NCBI GenBank assembly: GCA_016795155.1
Contig: JAEUIE010000059.1
Coordinates: forward strand, 1 to 64,000
DNA length: 64,000 nucleotides
DNA from: Planctomycetia bacterium
Lineage (GTDB): Bacteria > Planctomycetota > Planctomycetia > Gemmatales > HRBIN36
Direction of reading: 5' to 3'
Shown: piece after piece, positions 53,115-62,648 of the stretch
Position numbering within the stretch: the stretch's first letter is position 1
How the letters are laid out: each line of letters begins with the position of its first letter
The notes under the pieces: generated by a model
Told to the model about the DNA's origin: nothing
The model's database searches: none
What the model saw: the letters and a program-made list of their open reading frames with translations, nothing else
Made by a program: the position numbers and the translations under genes

Positions 53115-54458
53115 ATGCATCTCGCTGCGCTTCTACTATTGTGCATTCAACTTCCAAACTACACCGATAACCAGCGAAAAGTTTCACTGGATGGCATGGT
53201 AAAACTCGATCCATTTGGAGTCAGCATACTTGACAGAGCTGATGTCCAGACTTTTATCGCACTTGAAGCCTGGCAAAAGGAACAACTCAAACTGGCCAAA
53301 GAGTACTATGACAAGCACCATGCGGACATGATCAAACAGGCGTCTGCAGCTTCTCAAGATCGCTACCAGCTCACGGTTCTGCAGCAACGCATGAATCACT
53401 CGCGAGACTCATTCCAAAAAGATGCGGCACTCATTCTGACGCCAGAGCAGATTGCCGGGTTGTTCAAGGTCAAAATGCAGGCTGTGCAATACCCGCTTAT
53501 TTTCAAGTCTGAGTTGGCTAAAGTACTTTCTGCAAAACCAGATCAAATCCAGAAGCATAACGAATTACAGAAGAACTATGATCAATCGCTTGAACAAGCC
53601 GTAATTTCGTTGGGTAAAGCTGCAACACGAGAGCAGAAACTGGCAGCAATCACGAAGGCACATCAAGCGAATTTCCCCATGTATCAAAACGGTGTCGCAG
53701 GAATTCTAACACCATGGCAGAAGGAGCAGTTCGATCAACTTTGTTGCAAGCAGGTAAAAATTGAATCCGCCACATTTCATGCTGAGAGCCTCCTTCCCTT
53801 GATCGAAAACAAACTCACTCCACGCAGTATCCCTCGCATCGTCGAACCGTTTCCGCTCGCAGAAATCGCCATGAATTTCAAAGTCCGACAATACCTCGGG
53901 AATATCCAGAACGTCGAACAACTTGACAAGCTGGCAAGCGCCTGGATTAAGGAAGAAACTGACTTCTATGATTCGCTGCAGCAGACCAAACAAGATGATC
54001 GTGAGGACAAACTCAAAGCCTGGTATGGCAAACGGCTGAGAAACCACGCAGCTTTCGTCTTCGACCTGCGAAAAGCTATTGGAAATGAATATGTCGAGAA
54101 GTTGCTGAACTTTCAGCTTCAGTTGCGTGGAATGACTGTACTGGGCGACAAGAATATGCGTACACAACTAGGCATGACTGATGACCAATACAATGAACTC
54201 ACGCGCATCAATTCACGGAAGATCTATGAAGAAGCCTCCAGACCAAAAACCAAAAACAAGCAGCTTTACATGCGCATGCCCGACAAGATAGAAGCTCTAT
54301 GGTTTTCCCATTTTTCTCAAGAACAACAGATTCTCTGGGAGAACCTTATCGGCAAAAAAATCCCCAGTCAGCTTCTCAACGAAGTTGGGGACGAGATTGT
54401 CAGAGTTCAATCGGCCCGTGTGCCAGCGAATGATTATTTGAAGGTTGATATCAGATAA
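53115..54458 (+). CDS. Secreted helical protein with LTPxQ motifs
   Basis: This encodes 447 residues from the ATG at 53115, giving a short hydrophobic signal ('MHLAALLLLCIQLPNYT'); the longer frame from 53013 begins in the previous terminator. The protein is almost all helical, with repeated 'LTPEQIAGLF' and 'LTPWQKEQFDQL' motifs like those in Spy/CpxP-type periplasmic chaperones, but it is much longer. This is a descriptive similarity, not an assignment. A 15-bp hairpin ends the transcript. Confidence 0.72.
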   Translation: MHLAALLLLCIQLPNYTDNQRKVSLDGMVKLDPFGVSILDRADVQTFIALEAWQKEQLKLAKEYYDKHHADMIKQASAASQDRYQLTVLQQRMNHSRDSFQKDAALILTPEQIAGLFKVKMQAVQYPLIFKSELAKVLSAKPDQIQKHNELQKNYDQSLEQAVISLGKAATREQKLAAITKAHQANFPMYQNGVAGILTPWQKEQFDQLCCKQVKIESATFHAESLLPLIENKLTPRSIPRIVEPFPLAEIAMNFKVRQYLGNIQNVEQLDKLASAWIKEETDFYDSLQQTKQDDREDKLKAWYGKRLRNHAAFVFDLRKAIGNEYVEKLLNFQLQLRGMTVLGDKNMRTQLGMTDDQYNELTRINSRKIYEEASRPKTKNKQLYMRMPDKIEALWFSHFSQEQQILWENLIGKKIPSQLLNEVGDEIVRVQSARVPANDYLKVDIR

Positions 54459-54465
54459 CAAGATG

Positions 54466-54508
54466 AATGCTTGTCTCCGGCGAATAACCGGAGACAAGCA
54501 TTGTTATT
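54466..54508 (+). terminator. Strong hairpin terminator after the LTPxQ protein gene
   Basis: AATGCTTGTCTCCGG and CCGGAGACAAGCATT form a perfect 15-bp stem with a 7-base loop, followed by a weakly T-rich tail. It starts eight bases after the stop codon. Confidence 0.8.
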
Positions 54509-54577
54509 CTCGTATTGCAGGATTCGACACAGGGCTGGCTTGTTGCATGGAACAGACTTCCTGCAACTATCAATCAT

Positions 54578-55678
54578 TCAGTCAATGATATCATTACTGA
54601 CAATCCGGCCATCGCGGAAACCTGAGAGCAGTTGCAAAGCGGTCCAGGCATCAGGGTTGCTGCCACCGTAGGGTATGGCTATTTTGCGGATGGCACGGAT
54701 GCTGCCGTCACCCATGACAAAGTTACATCCGCCGGGGTGTACCGCACTGAACGTATCGTAGCTGGCTGCTGCAGGATCACTGACGTATGGATCGAGGCGG
54801 GGGTCACCAATACCGGCAGCAGTGGATTTGCTGCCTGCTCCAACCCAGCAATGAGCAGTATCCAGGCTGCCCCGGTACATGCTGCCTCCAAGCGTTTCGC
54901 CAAACATTAACGTGTTGGATGTGCCATCAGCAGCGGTTACCTGACCCAGCGTGGTTTTGGTGCGGTTTTCCATCATGCCGACCGTCTGCACATCAATGGC
55001 ATAGGTCTGCCAGTTGCGAAACGTAATGGAATTGCCTACAGGAACATAGTTGGTGCGTCCCAGGCTGTTCTCGATATCGGGATTGGCAGGCAGCAAAGTG
55101 CGATAACCAAAGTAACCGGTCGTTCCATCTGACCAGACCAGGCTGTGTGCAGACAGATGGACTCGCTGAAATACCGTTTCGGTTGCATCGATGGAAGGGC
55201 AGTTGAATATCTTAACCCTTGAAAAGGCAGTACCCTGCTGGAGATTGCTGGGGTTGTACCACCACTCGCGATAGATGGTCTGCAGATCGGTTCGCAACGG
55301 CAATATGGAACTTGTGGAATCAGTATGCCGGAAGGCTTTCTGAATGTTATCTGCTTCGAGATACGGCAACAAAATATAAAGAGCACCGACAAAGGAGCCG
55401 CCGTTGGCATAGGCAACATTTACGGAACTACTGTACGCCCCGCTGGTCAGGCTGGGGGATATGCCCAGGTAACCCGGTGGCAGGCGATGATGATCGGTGT
55501 GGTAATTGTGGGCAGCTACCGCAATCTGACGCAGGTTGCTCTGACAGAGCATTCGGTTGGCAGCTTCCCGCACTTTCTGCACTGCTGGCAAGAGCATTGC
55601 CATGAGCAAGGCAATAATGTCAATCACCACCAGCAGTTCAATCAATGTAAAACCAGTTCGGCTTCGATAGGCTGACAT
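54578..55678 (-). CDS. DUF1559 pseudopilin-like protein
   Basis: This encodes 366 residues. A type IV pilin-like prepilin motif, '[20 protein letters not shown]', starts at residue 9, followed by '[20 protein letters not shown]' and '[20 protein letters not shown]', the DUF1559 core. The C-terminus has '[14 protein letters not shown]'. These are abundant in planctomycetes, with dozens of paralogues per genome, and presumably assemble outside the cell after prepilin peptidase cleavage; their role is unknown. Confidence 0.95.
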   Translation of the reverse strand: MSAYRSRTGFTLIELLVVIDIIALLMAMLLPAVQKVREAANRMLCQSNLRQIAVAAHNYHTDHHRLPPGYLGISPSLTSGAYSSSVNVAYANGGSFVGALYILLPYLEADNIQKAFRHTDSTSSILPLRTDLQTIYREWWYNPSNLQQGTAFSRVKIFNCPSIDATETVFQRVHLSAHSLVWSDGTTGYFGYRTLLPANPDIENSLGRTNYVPVGNSITFRNWQTYAIDVQTVGMMENRTKTTLGQVTAADGTSNTLMFGETLGGSMYRGSLDTAHCWVGAGSKSTAAGIGDPRLDPYVSDPAAASYDTFSAVHPGGCNFVMGDGSIRAIRKIAIPYGGSNPDAWTALQLLSGFRDGRIVSNDIID

Positions 55679-55792
55679 GTTTCCTCTCTTGTTCAGGATT
55701 AAGGTGACATGTCAGGTATCCAGCGGGGGACAGAACCTTTCAGGAAAAGCAATGCTTGGCGGAGCAGATTTATCCAGTCGAAAGCATCAACG

Positions 55793-55826
55793 TAAAAATA
55801 CCCACGACCAAGCAGTCGTGGGTATT
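55793..55826 (-). terminator. Terminator of the sigma factor gene
   Basis: ATACCCACGAC and GTCGTGGGTAT form an 11-bp stem around a 6-base loop, followed on the minus strand by a T tract. It ends the gene whose stop is at 55843. Confidence 0.92.
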
Positions 55827-55842
55827 CCTTAATTTATTGGGG

Positions 55843-57012
55843 CTATTTTTTCAGGTTTTTGACTTCGCGGACAGCACCTAAAGGAAATCCTTGAACTTCA
55901 ATTACTTCTCCGCTTTTGGCAGCAGCATTCTTCGCAGCAATGACATGATTGCCATCATCACTTACCGCTACCCACAACCCGTCGAGATCGTCATCTAACT
56001 TGACTTCATCAACAGCGAAGCCGTGCATTTCAACACCGTTATCATCGACAGCCACAAAGAAACCTTCGACCTGAACGGCATCGAGTTTGGCCTGGTTGGG
56101 ACGGGCTGGAGCGTTGGCATAGATCAACACACCAACTCCACCAAGCAGACAGATTGACATGGCGGCAACAGTCAGCAGTTTGAGCTTGGATAACAACATG
56201 GTTTTGATCACTCCTTCGGCAAGCACCTGGGGAGCAGCATTCGCTGCCCCATTGAGTGCTGCAATCTGTACGGCATCGCAGGCCGCCTTCAGTGTGCCCT
56301 GAGCCAGGTTCGGCGGAACGACCACCGGGGCGCGGGCACGAAGCAACAGAGCGATCAGCATGGCAATCGTGAAAATGCCAAAGTAGGGAGCCAGCCTGCG
56401 ACGGAGAAGTTTTCGCCCGCGAGCCAGTCGGCTCGAAAGCGTTCCCTCGGAAATCTGCAGGTTACTTGCCGCATCACGGCGACTCATTCCCTGCAGCTCG
56501 CAAAGCACCAGGGGAGCACGGTATTTCTCCGGCAACTCCGCCATGGCCTGATCCAGCAACGCCAGATCATCCCGCACTTCAACTGAAACCACGGTGGTAG
56601 CAGGTTGTTCAGGCATGGTTTTCACCTGTTGATCCCGCAACCGCTGCCTCTGAGCTGCCAGCCGCAACTTGCCCGACGTCAGACAAGCCACACGGTACAG
56701 CCAGGGGCCAACGTGATTTCTTTTTTTGATGGAAGCAGCCTTGCGTGCCAGGACGAGAAAGGTAGCCTGGAACGCATCGTCAGCATCCGAGGAATTCCCC
56801 AGTTGCCTGCGGCACGTTGCCAGCACCATTGCCCCGTGCCGACCCACTAAATCGGCAAAGGCTCTCTCATCATGTACTTCGAGAAATTGCCTCAGCAAAT
56901 CAGCATCACTCGAAATGCAAGGGTCTTCTGCAATCATCGGCACCTGTTCACGTTTGCCTGAGGGCGAATAAGGCATACCCAGTTCTCCCTCACTGTGCAG
57001 ATCGTTCAACAT
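55843..57012 (-). CDS. ECF-like sigma factor with membrane-anchored C-terminal extension
   Basis: This encodes 389 residues. Residues about 35-205 hold sigma region 2 ('DADDAFQATFLVLARKAASI') and region 4 ('YRAPLVLCELQGMSRRDAAS', 'LQISEGTLSSRLARGRKLLR'). Two hydrophobic segments follow, at about 212-227 and 278-297, then a 90-residue beta-rich tail. ECF factors with such tails are a planctomycete speciality; the extension may replace a separate anti-sigma factor by tethering the sigma domain to the membrane. In-frame ATGs at 56976 and 56937 are alternative starts. Confidence 0.9.
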   Translation of the reverse strand: MLNDLHSEGELGMPYSPSGKREQVPMIAEDPCISSDADLLRQFLEVHDERAFADLVGRHGAMVLATCRRQLGNSSDADDAFQATFLVLARKAASIKKRNHVGPWLYRVACLTSGKLRLAAQRQRLRDQQVKTMPEQPATTVVSVEVRDDLALLDQAMAELPEKYRAPLVLCELQGMSRRDAASNLQISEGTLSSRLARGRKLLRRRLAPYFGIFTIAMLIALLLRARAPVVVPPNLAQGTLKAACDAVQIAALNGAANAAPQVLAEGVIKTMLLSKLKLLTVAAMSICLLGGVGVLIYANAPARPNQAKLDAVQVEGFFVAVDDNGVEMHGFAVDEVKLDDDLDGLWVAVSDDGNHVIAAKNAAAKSGEVIEVQGFPLGAVREVKNLKK

Positions 57013-57206
57013 AGAGTGCCCACCGAAGGGGTTGCGCGTCCCGAAATATTGTTATCATTATGTTTTTATTCGTTCCGCATGATTCATTTGCATGTTCCGT
57101 GTGAAACAGCCAGTTTCATGCAGTCGTAGCTGATGTTACAGGATACAATGTATGTGAGATATGTTTTTACACAATCATTCTCTTCTTCATGATACAGGAA
57201 GCGCCC

Positions 57207-57521
57207 ATGTCACAAGAACTTGTCACTGTCATGACATTCATGAGCGAAGAAGATGCTGAACTCAAACGCATGCTGCTGGAACGATCGGGCATCCAGGGCT
57301 TTATCACTGATGCAGAAGTTGTCTCAATGACCTGGCTGTTGGGGAATGCCGTCGGCGCGATCAAGCTGCAGGTGGCTGAAGCGGATGCTGAACGGGCAGT
57401 AGATGTATTGAAACATGCCGCACACACCCATCGCAAAGAAAACCATTGCCTGGCCTGTAATGCCAAAATGGCCCCGAATCAGGATGTGTGTCCGCAATGT
57501 GGGTGGACTTATGAGCAATGA
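57207..57521 (+). CDS. DUF2007-type protein with C-terminal zinc ribbon
   Basis: This encodes 104 residues from the ATG at 57207, which has AGGAA nearby; an ATG at 57189 lacks one. Residues 1-70 resemble the DUF2007 fold ('MTFMSEEDAELKRMLLERSG', 'GAIKLQVAEADAERAVDVLK'), a PII-like putative signalling module. A zinc ribbon follows (CLAC at about 79-82, CPQC at 95-98). The function is unknown. Confidence 0.82.
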   Translation: MSQELVTVMTFMSEEDAELKRMLLERSGIQGFITDAEVVSMTWLLGNAVGAIKLQVAEADAERAVDVLKHAAHTHRKENHCLACNAKMAPNQDVCPQCGWTYEQ

Positions 57522-57553
57522 GTGACACGCATTATTTTAATCAAGTTCCGCAA

Positions 57554-57742
57554 TCATTTGCTCTTGGATTTTTTCTCAAATAGCGTGGCAATGACCGCGC
57601 GAAGTCCAAGACCAAGAGCGGATAAAAATCCAAGCCCAACAACAAGCATGTAAAGTGACTGTCCCGTTATTACAATGGCAGCAAATCCACCGAAAAATAA
57701 TAGAAGTGTCAGGATGATGTGGGTCTTTATTGACATCAGCAT
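57554..57742 (-). CDS. Small two-helix membrane protein
   Basis: This encodes 62 residues with two hydrophobic helices at about 8-28 and 31-52 and a Lys-rich end (EKKSKSK). No family is recognised and there is no strong ribosome-binding site, so it may be a chance frame. It converges on the DUF2007-type gene. Confidence 0.45.
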   Translation of the reverse strand: MLMSIKTHIILTLLLFFGGFAAIVITGQSLYMLVVGLGFLSALGLGLRAVIATLFEKKSKSK

Positions 57743-57914
57743 TAAACCCTGAATGAAATAGGCCTCAGCAAACTCATTTCTGGTGAAGAATAACTATCCC
57801 GTTGAGTAAACGTTGGCGAAGCCAGAGTATCAGGTGAGGCATGCCTGAACAACTCTGATTATTTGCATATTACTTTTCAGGTTTCGCCATCCATTTACAC
57901 GCGGATTACATCCT

Positions 57915-59177
57915 TCATCGCTTCTTGTTCACCGTCATCGCATCAAACAGTCTGCCTTCCGCATCGAATGCTTTGAAGTGCAGCGTGGCGTCGTGAACGG
58001 TGACGTAGCAGTAATGATAACACGAACGTTGCTCGGCTTTGAACCAGTGAGGCGTGGCGGAAAAGTCTTCGAGTTTGCCGCCGCCGCCACCACTGGTAAT
58101 GTAAGTGGTACCTTGCTGATGGTCGATTTTCTTCTCCCGTAGAGGCCAGGTGCGTTCATAGACATGAATGTGGCCGTTGAACACGACATCGACCTTGTGC
58201 TTTTCGTAGAGGGCCACGAGGTGGCGTTGTACTCGAGGTTCGCCATCACCATTTTTGCCGTACCAGGAATAGCCAAAATCATCATCATCGGATGAATAGG
58301 CGGGGTGATGGTGAAAGACGACTTTCCAGGTCGCCTTGGATGCGGCTAGTTCTTTATCGAGCCATTGATATTGTTCACCGCTTGGGCTGAGATTTCGCAA
58401 ATCGTTGGAATCGATGGCAAAGAAATCTGCGTTGCCATAGGTGAAACGGTAGTAATACTTCGGATCGGGCATGCTGAAGTAACGGTAATAGTGCGGATCG
58501 TTCTTCTCGTGGTTGCCAATGGTGGGAATCACTGCCACGCGGCGGAACAGCATGTTGGATGGCCCAAAAAGATCGTAAATCCACTGGCTCTTTTCTCTGC
58601 CATCGTCAACAACGTCGCCACAGTGCAGCACAAAGTTGGGCCGCCGATCCCACATCTGCCTGGCAATGCGGCCTGTGATTTCTGGGTTGCGTTGCGTGTC
58701 GCCCACCACCGTAAACGACCAGGCTTCATTAGATCGAACGGCTGTCATAAAGGTACTGAAATCGCTTTGCAGGACGCTGCCATCGCCAGCGGTAGTTTCA
58801 ACCTGGTAGATATAGCGAGAGCTCGGCTTGAGGTTGGAGAGTTCCACACGATGCATCTCGCCCGCTACGCCTTCGATGCGATGCTGCAGTTTGGGCGCGA
58901 TAGGCTTTTTAGTCTTGGCATCGTATTTGACGGTCTCCGCTTCGCTGTAGTGCAGCACGGTGGAGCCAGACTGATTGGTTTCCCACATGATGGTGATGCC
59001 ATTCTGGGTAGGGTATTGCAGATAGGGTTCTATGAGAAATTTCAACTGCGGGTTGCTGCTGGTATGTTTGGTCTCAGGCTCGCTGGGTGAAGAACTGGCA
59101 ACGCTGAGCCACCAGGTGGCCAGCACGAGGGCAAGAGCGCCGATGGCAACGAGGTAGTTTGATTTGCTCGTGGGCAT
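57915..59177 (-). CDS. Purple acid phosphatase-like metallophosphoesterase
   Basis: This encodes 420 residues from the ATG at 59177, preceding a membrane signal ('NYLVAIGALALVLATWWLSV'). Residues about 50-140 form a fibronectin-type domain typical of purple acid phosphatases. The calcineurin-like core follows: VGDTQ, 'FVLHCGDVVDDG', 'PTIGNHEK', VVFHHHP and 'VVFNGHIHVYERT', so all metal ligands are seen. It is predicted to be exported and to release phosphate from esters. Confidence 0.9.
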   Translation of the reverse strand: MPTSKSNYLVAIGALALVLATWWLSVASSSPSEPETKHTSSNPQLKFLIEPYLQYPTQNGITIMWETNQSGSTVLHYSEAETVKYDAKTKKPIAPKLQHRIEGVAGEMHRVELSNLKPSSRYIYQVETTAGDGSVLQSDFSTFMTAVRSNEAWSFTVVGDTQRNPEITGRIARQMWDRRPNFVLHCGDVVDDGREKSQWIYDLFGPSNMLFRRVAVIPTIGNHEKNDPHYYRYFSMPDPKYYYRFTYGNADFFAIDSNDLRNLSPSGEQYQWLDKELAASKATWKVVFHHHPAYSSDDDDFGYSWYGKNGDGEPRVQRHLVALYEKHKVDVVFNGHIHVYERTWPLREKKIDHQQGTTYITSGGGGGKLEDFSATPHWFKAEQRSCYHYCYVTVHDATLHFKAFDAEGRLFDAMTVNKKR

Positions 59178-59253
59178 GTGGAATCCGATCCAGGCGGGGA
59201 CGATAAGTGCAGTATTCGGGCAGGAAGATATTCTACAGACGATCAAGACCTGA

Positions 59254-59484
59254 TTATTGCTGCATCTGTTTAGGTTCAGTTTTATTTATTGCAGCCTGTG
59301 TTACAGATCGAGGATCGTAGCCATAGTATTCCTGGCCAAGTTGCCTGAGTTTCATCACCAGTTGTCTTGCTCCTTCGTGCCGTTCAAGACGTTGCTGAGG
59401 GGTCAGCGCCTGCAAGTCGCGCAGTTGCTCCATATCCACCTCAGCAATTTGCTCAGGCGTGGGGTTGAACCAATCTGAATTCAT
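59254..59484 (-). CDS. Small polar protein co-transcribed with speA
   Basis: This encodes 76 residues from the ATG at 59484, 19 bases after the speA stop at 59504. The sequence is charged and helical ('TPEQIAEVDMEQLRDLQALT', 'LRQLGQEYYGYDPRSV') with no signal, TM or known motif. Its tight spacing suggests an operon with speA. Confidence 0.6.
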   Translation of the reverse strand: MNSDWFNPTPEQIAEVDMEQLRDLQALTPQQRLERHEGARQLVMKLRQLGQEYYGYDPRSVTQAAINKTEPKQMQQ

Positions 59485-59503
59485 TTCCGGCAAGTGTGAA
59501 CCC

Positions 59504-61417
59504 TTACTCTGCCTCTTCAAGATAAGTATACCCTTCCAGGCCTGCTTCGTAAAAGCGAAGGAACTCGCGTGATTCTTCGACACTGATGCGGCTGTTCTTG
59601 ACTGCTTTCTCCACGTCGCGACGCATTAACTGGGATAACTTGTCTGCAGAGTATTGCACATAAGCCAGCACTTCACGGACAGAATCGCCCTTGATGACTT
59701 CCTCTATCACCGGGTCGCCATCTTCATCAATCTTGACGTGTACTGCGTTGGTGTCACCCAGCAGATTATGGAGATCGCCAAGAATTTCCTGATAGGCACC
59801 CACCAGGAATACACCCAGGTAATAAGGCTCATTGTGAGCAACGGTATGCAATTCGAGCGTGTTCTTGACATCTTTTAAATCAATGAACTGATCGATTTTG
59901 CCATCGCTATCACAGGTGATATCGCCAAGAATGCCCTTCCTCGTCGGGGCTTCTTTCAGGCGGTGAATCGGCATGATCGGGAACAGTTGCTTGATGGCCC
60001 ACGCATCCGGCATCGACTGGAAGACGGAGAAATTGCAGAAATAGGTATCGGAGACCATCGCCTGCAAGCCGACCAGTTCTTCAGGAACATAATCTATTTC
60101 CTTGATGAGTTTCAGCAGTTTGCTGGAGAAACTCCAGAAGAGTCTTTCGGTCAGCCCGCGTGTCTCCAGGTCCAGGTGGCCTGTGTTGAAGAGCGTCAGT
60201 GTTTCATCGATAGCCTGCGAGGCGTCGTGATAACATTCCAAGTAGTTTTTCTTGTTTAGTTCTGTGCAGGCAGCGTAGAGTTCCGCCACAGGCTTGGGTG
60301 CATCTTCGGGCAGCTTGGGTGGAATCTGGAAGTGATCAAACCCACTGGTTCCGAGAACATCGAATACCAGCACGCTGTGATAAGCCACCATGCCTCGACC
60401 ACTTTCGGTAATGATCGTAGGGTGAGGCACATTTGCTTCGTCACAAATATCCTTGATGCGGAAGACGATGTCGTTGGCATATTCCTGAAGCGTGTAATTG
60501 ATGGATGATTCAAAGTCAGTCTGGGAACCATCGTAATCGATGCCGAGACCGCCCCCGACATCGAGGTATTTCATGCCCGCACCCAGGCGGTGCAGCTCTA
60601 CATAAACACGGACTGCTTCGTTGATGGCGCCTTTGACGTTGCGGATATTGGTGATCTGGCTGCCCAGGTGGAAGTGGAGCAACTGCAGGCTATCCGCCAT
60701 GCCTTCCTGCTTGAGATATTCAACTGCATCGAGAATTTCAGTGATAGTCAGGCCAAACTTGGAGCGATAGCCTGCAGAAAGTTTCCACCGGCCTGCACCG
60801 CGAGCCGCCAGCTTAGCGCGAACGCCGATTACGGGTTTGACACCCAACCCCTTCGCATGCTTCACAATGCTGGTCAGTTCGGTGAATTTTTCGACCACGG
60901 GAATGATGTTTTTTCCCAGCTTGCGTGCCAGCATGGTCATCTTGATGAATTCATCATCCTTGAAGCCATTGCAGATAATGGGTACATCGTGCCCACTGGT
61001 GAGAGCGAGCACTGCCAGTAGTTCCGGTTTGGAACCTGCTTCCAGTCCGAACTGTAATGGAGCACCGAAGTTAATGATCTCTTCAACTACCTGGCGCTGT
61101 TGATTCACCTTGATGGGATAGACGCTGCAATAACTGTTTTGATACTGGAACTCGAGCATGGCCTGCTGAAAGGCCTGGTGCATCTCGGTAATACGATGGC
61201 GAAGGATATCGGTAAATCTGAGCAGGATGGGTAACTGAATGCCTCGTGCCTGTAACTGGTCGATCAGTTTTTTCAGATCGATGCCGGGCTGATCGTTCTT
61301 ATTCGGATGAACCACGACGTGGCCATCAGCATTTATGCTGAAATAGCCTTTGCCCCAGTTGCGGATGTTATAAGTGTCGTAAGCGTCCTGAATGGTCCAC
61401 TGGTCCATCAGCTTCAT
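59504..61417 (-). CDS. speA: Biosynthetic arginine decarboxylase
   Basis: SpeA converts arginine to agmatine, the first step of the agmatine route to putrescine and polyamines. The 637-residue length, start 'WTIQDAYDTYNIRNWGKGYF', PLP-lysine motif 'VYPIKVNQQRQVVEE' near 112-126 and 'LDVGGGLGIDYDGSQTDFES' near 285-304 are diagnostic. A later 'AMVSDTYFCNFSVFQSMPD' fits the active-site cysteine region. Agmatine ureohydrolase or deiminase is not in the window. Confidence 0.97.
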   Translation of the reverse strand: MKLMDQWTIQDAYDTYNIRNWGKGYFSINADGHVVVHPNKNDQPGIDLKKLIDQLQARGIQLPILLRFTDILRHRITEMHQAFQQAMLEFQYQNSYCSVYPIKVNQQRQVVEEIINFGAPLQFGLEAGSKPELLAVLALTSGHDVPIICNGFKDDEFIKMTMLARKLGKNIIPVVEKFTELTSIVKHAKGLGVKPVIGVRAKLAARGAGRWKLSAGYRSKFGLTITEILDAVEYLKQEGMADSLQLLHFHLGSQITNIRNVKGAINEAVRVYVELHRLGAGMKYLDVGGGLGIDYDGSQTDFESSINYTLQEYANDIVFRIKDICDEANVPHPTIITESGRGMVAYHSVLVFDVLGTSGFDHFQIPPKLPEDAPKPVAELYAACTELNKKNYLECYHDASQAIDETLTLFNTGHLDLETRGLTERLFWSFSSKLLKLIKEIDYVPEELVGLQAMVSDTYFCNFSVFQSMPDAWAIKQLFPIMPIHRLKEAPTRKGILGDITCDSDGKIDQFIDLKDVKNTLELHTVAHNEPYYLGVFLVGAYQEILGDLHNLLGDTNAVHVKIDEDGDPVIEEVIKGDSVREVLAYVQYSADKLSQLMRRDVEKAVKNSRISVEESREFLRFYEAGLEGYTYLEEAE

Positions 61418-61588
61418 CGTCGGGGTTCACCTGTATTAGAACATGAAAACAGTATTGCCATGATCGGTGTTTCCACGCAATCGTCAAGAACAGAACCGAC
61501 AAAGGTACTGAAAGTTGCAATCTGACTGCTTGCCAACGGGAAAAAGTCGTTTATGCTGAGTTGCAACAACACCCTTTGAGAATAGACC

Positions 61589-62635
61589 ATGTTACGCAAA
61601 GCTTTGCTCTTCTGTTGTCTCTGCAGCGTCGCATCCTTCGTTGGATGTGGAAGTTCCAAGTCGACCAGTGTGGTTCCCAAAGGCTCGGCAATCAGTGGCG
61701 ATCTGCGGGTTACATTTATCAGCAACAATGCCCATGAATTCTGGAAGCTCGCTGAACTAGGTGTCAGGCAGGCCGAGAAAGACCTCGGCGTGAAAGCTGA
61801 TTTCCGGATGCCCGCCAAAGGTAGCGCTGATGAACAAAGGCAGATTATCGAAGATCTGATTACCCAGGGTGTGAAACATTTTGCTGTCAGCCCTAACGAT
61901 GCTGAGAACCAGGGCGAATACTACGATGCCAAGAGCAAGGAAGGGATTCAGATTATTACCGTCGATAATGATCTGCTTCCCGGTAGCAAACGGCTGTGCT
62001 TCCTGGGCACCAACAATTTTGCAGCAGGGCAATCGGCTGGTGAACTGGTGAAGAAAGCTGTACCTGGTGGGAAGGTAGTCATTTTTGTAGGCAAGTTGGA
62101 TAACCTTAATGCACAGCAACGTCGCAACGGTGTGATTGCTTCGCTAGCCGGGTTAAAGACTATGGAAGAGGCCAACGCACTGGTGAAGAAAGGTTACCCC
62201 ATTGCCGCTGGTGCTTATCAGATTCTCGATACCATGACGGACAATGCCGAAGATGCCCGCTGCAAAGCTAATGCCGAAGACATGATGATCAAACATCCAG
62301 ATGTTGCATGCATGGTAGGTCTCTGGGCTTACAATGCGCCGCAGATTCTTCTGGCAGCCAAGGATCAGAAGAAATTAGACAAGCTGAAAATCGTCAGTTT
62401 CGATGAGCAGAAAGAAACGCTGGATGGCATTCGCTCCGGTGAAATCGTTGGCACCATTGTTCAGCAGCCTTATGAATTCGGCTATCGGAGCGTGAAGACT
62501 CTGGTGGAAGTGGCAAAAGGAAACAAATCCGTGCTGCCTGCCGATGGCATCGGTTACATTGAGCATCAGGTAATTGAAAAAGGCAATGTTGATGCCTTTG
62601 AGAAAAAGCTCAATGAATTACGTTCCAAAAAATAG
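61589..62635 (+). CDS. Sugar-binding periplasmic lipoprotein (ABC transporter type)
   Basis: This encodes 348 residues. A lipoprotein signal ('MLRKALLFCCLCSVASFVGC') has its cysteine at 20. The type I periplasmic-binding fold is shown by 'LRVTFISNNAHEFWKLAELG', 'DLITQGVKHFAVSPNDAENQ' and 'VVIFVGKLDNLNAQQRRNGV', close to ribose/xylose-binding protein patterns. No permease or ATPase gene is adjacent, so it may work with a remote transporter or as a sensor. Confidence 0.88.
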   Translation: MLRKALLFCCLCSVASFVGCGSSKSTSVVPKGSAISGDLRVTFISNNAHEFWKLAELGVRQAEKDLGVKADFRMPAKGSADEQRQIIEDLITQGVKHFAVSPNDAENQGEYYDAKSKEGIQIITVDNDLLPGSKRLCFLGTNNFAAGQSAGELVKKAVPGGKVVIFVGKLDNLNAQQRRNGVIASLAGLKTMEEANALVKKGYPIAAGAYQILDTMTDNAEDARCKANAEDMMIKHPDVACMVGLWAYNAPQILLAAKDQKKLDKLKIVSFDEQKETLDGIRSGEIVGTIVQQPYEFGYRSVKTLVEVAKGNKSVLPADGIGYIEHQVIEKGNVDAFEKKLNELRSKK

Positions 62636-62648
62636 CCGCTCAACCTAT

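Noticed and set aside
58365-59090. 241-codon frame on the plus strand
   Set aside because: Antisense to the purple acid phosphatase gene, whose metal motifs are all clear.
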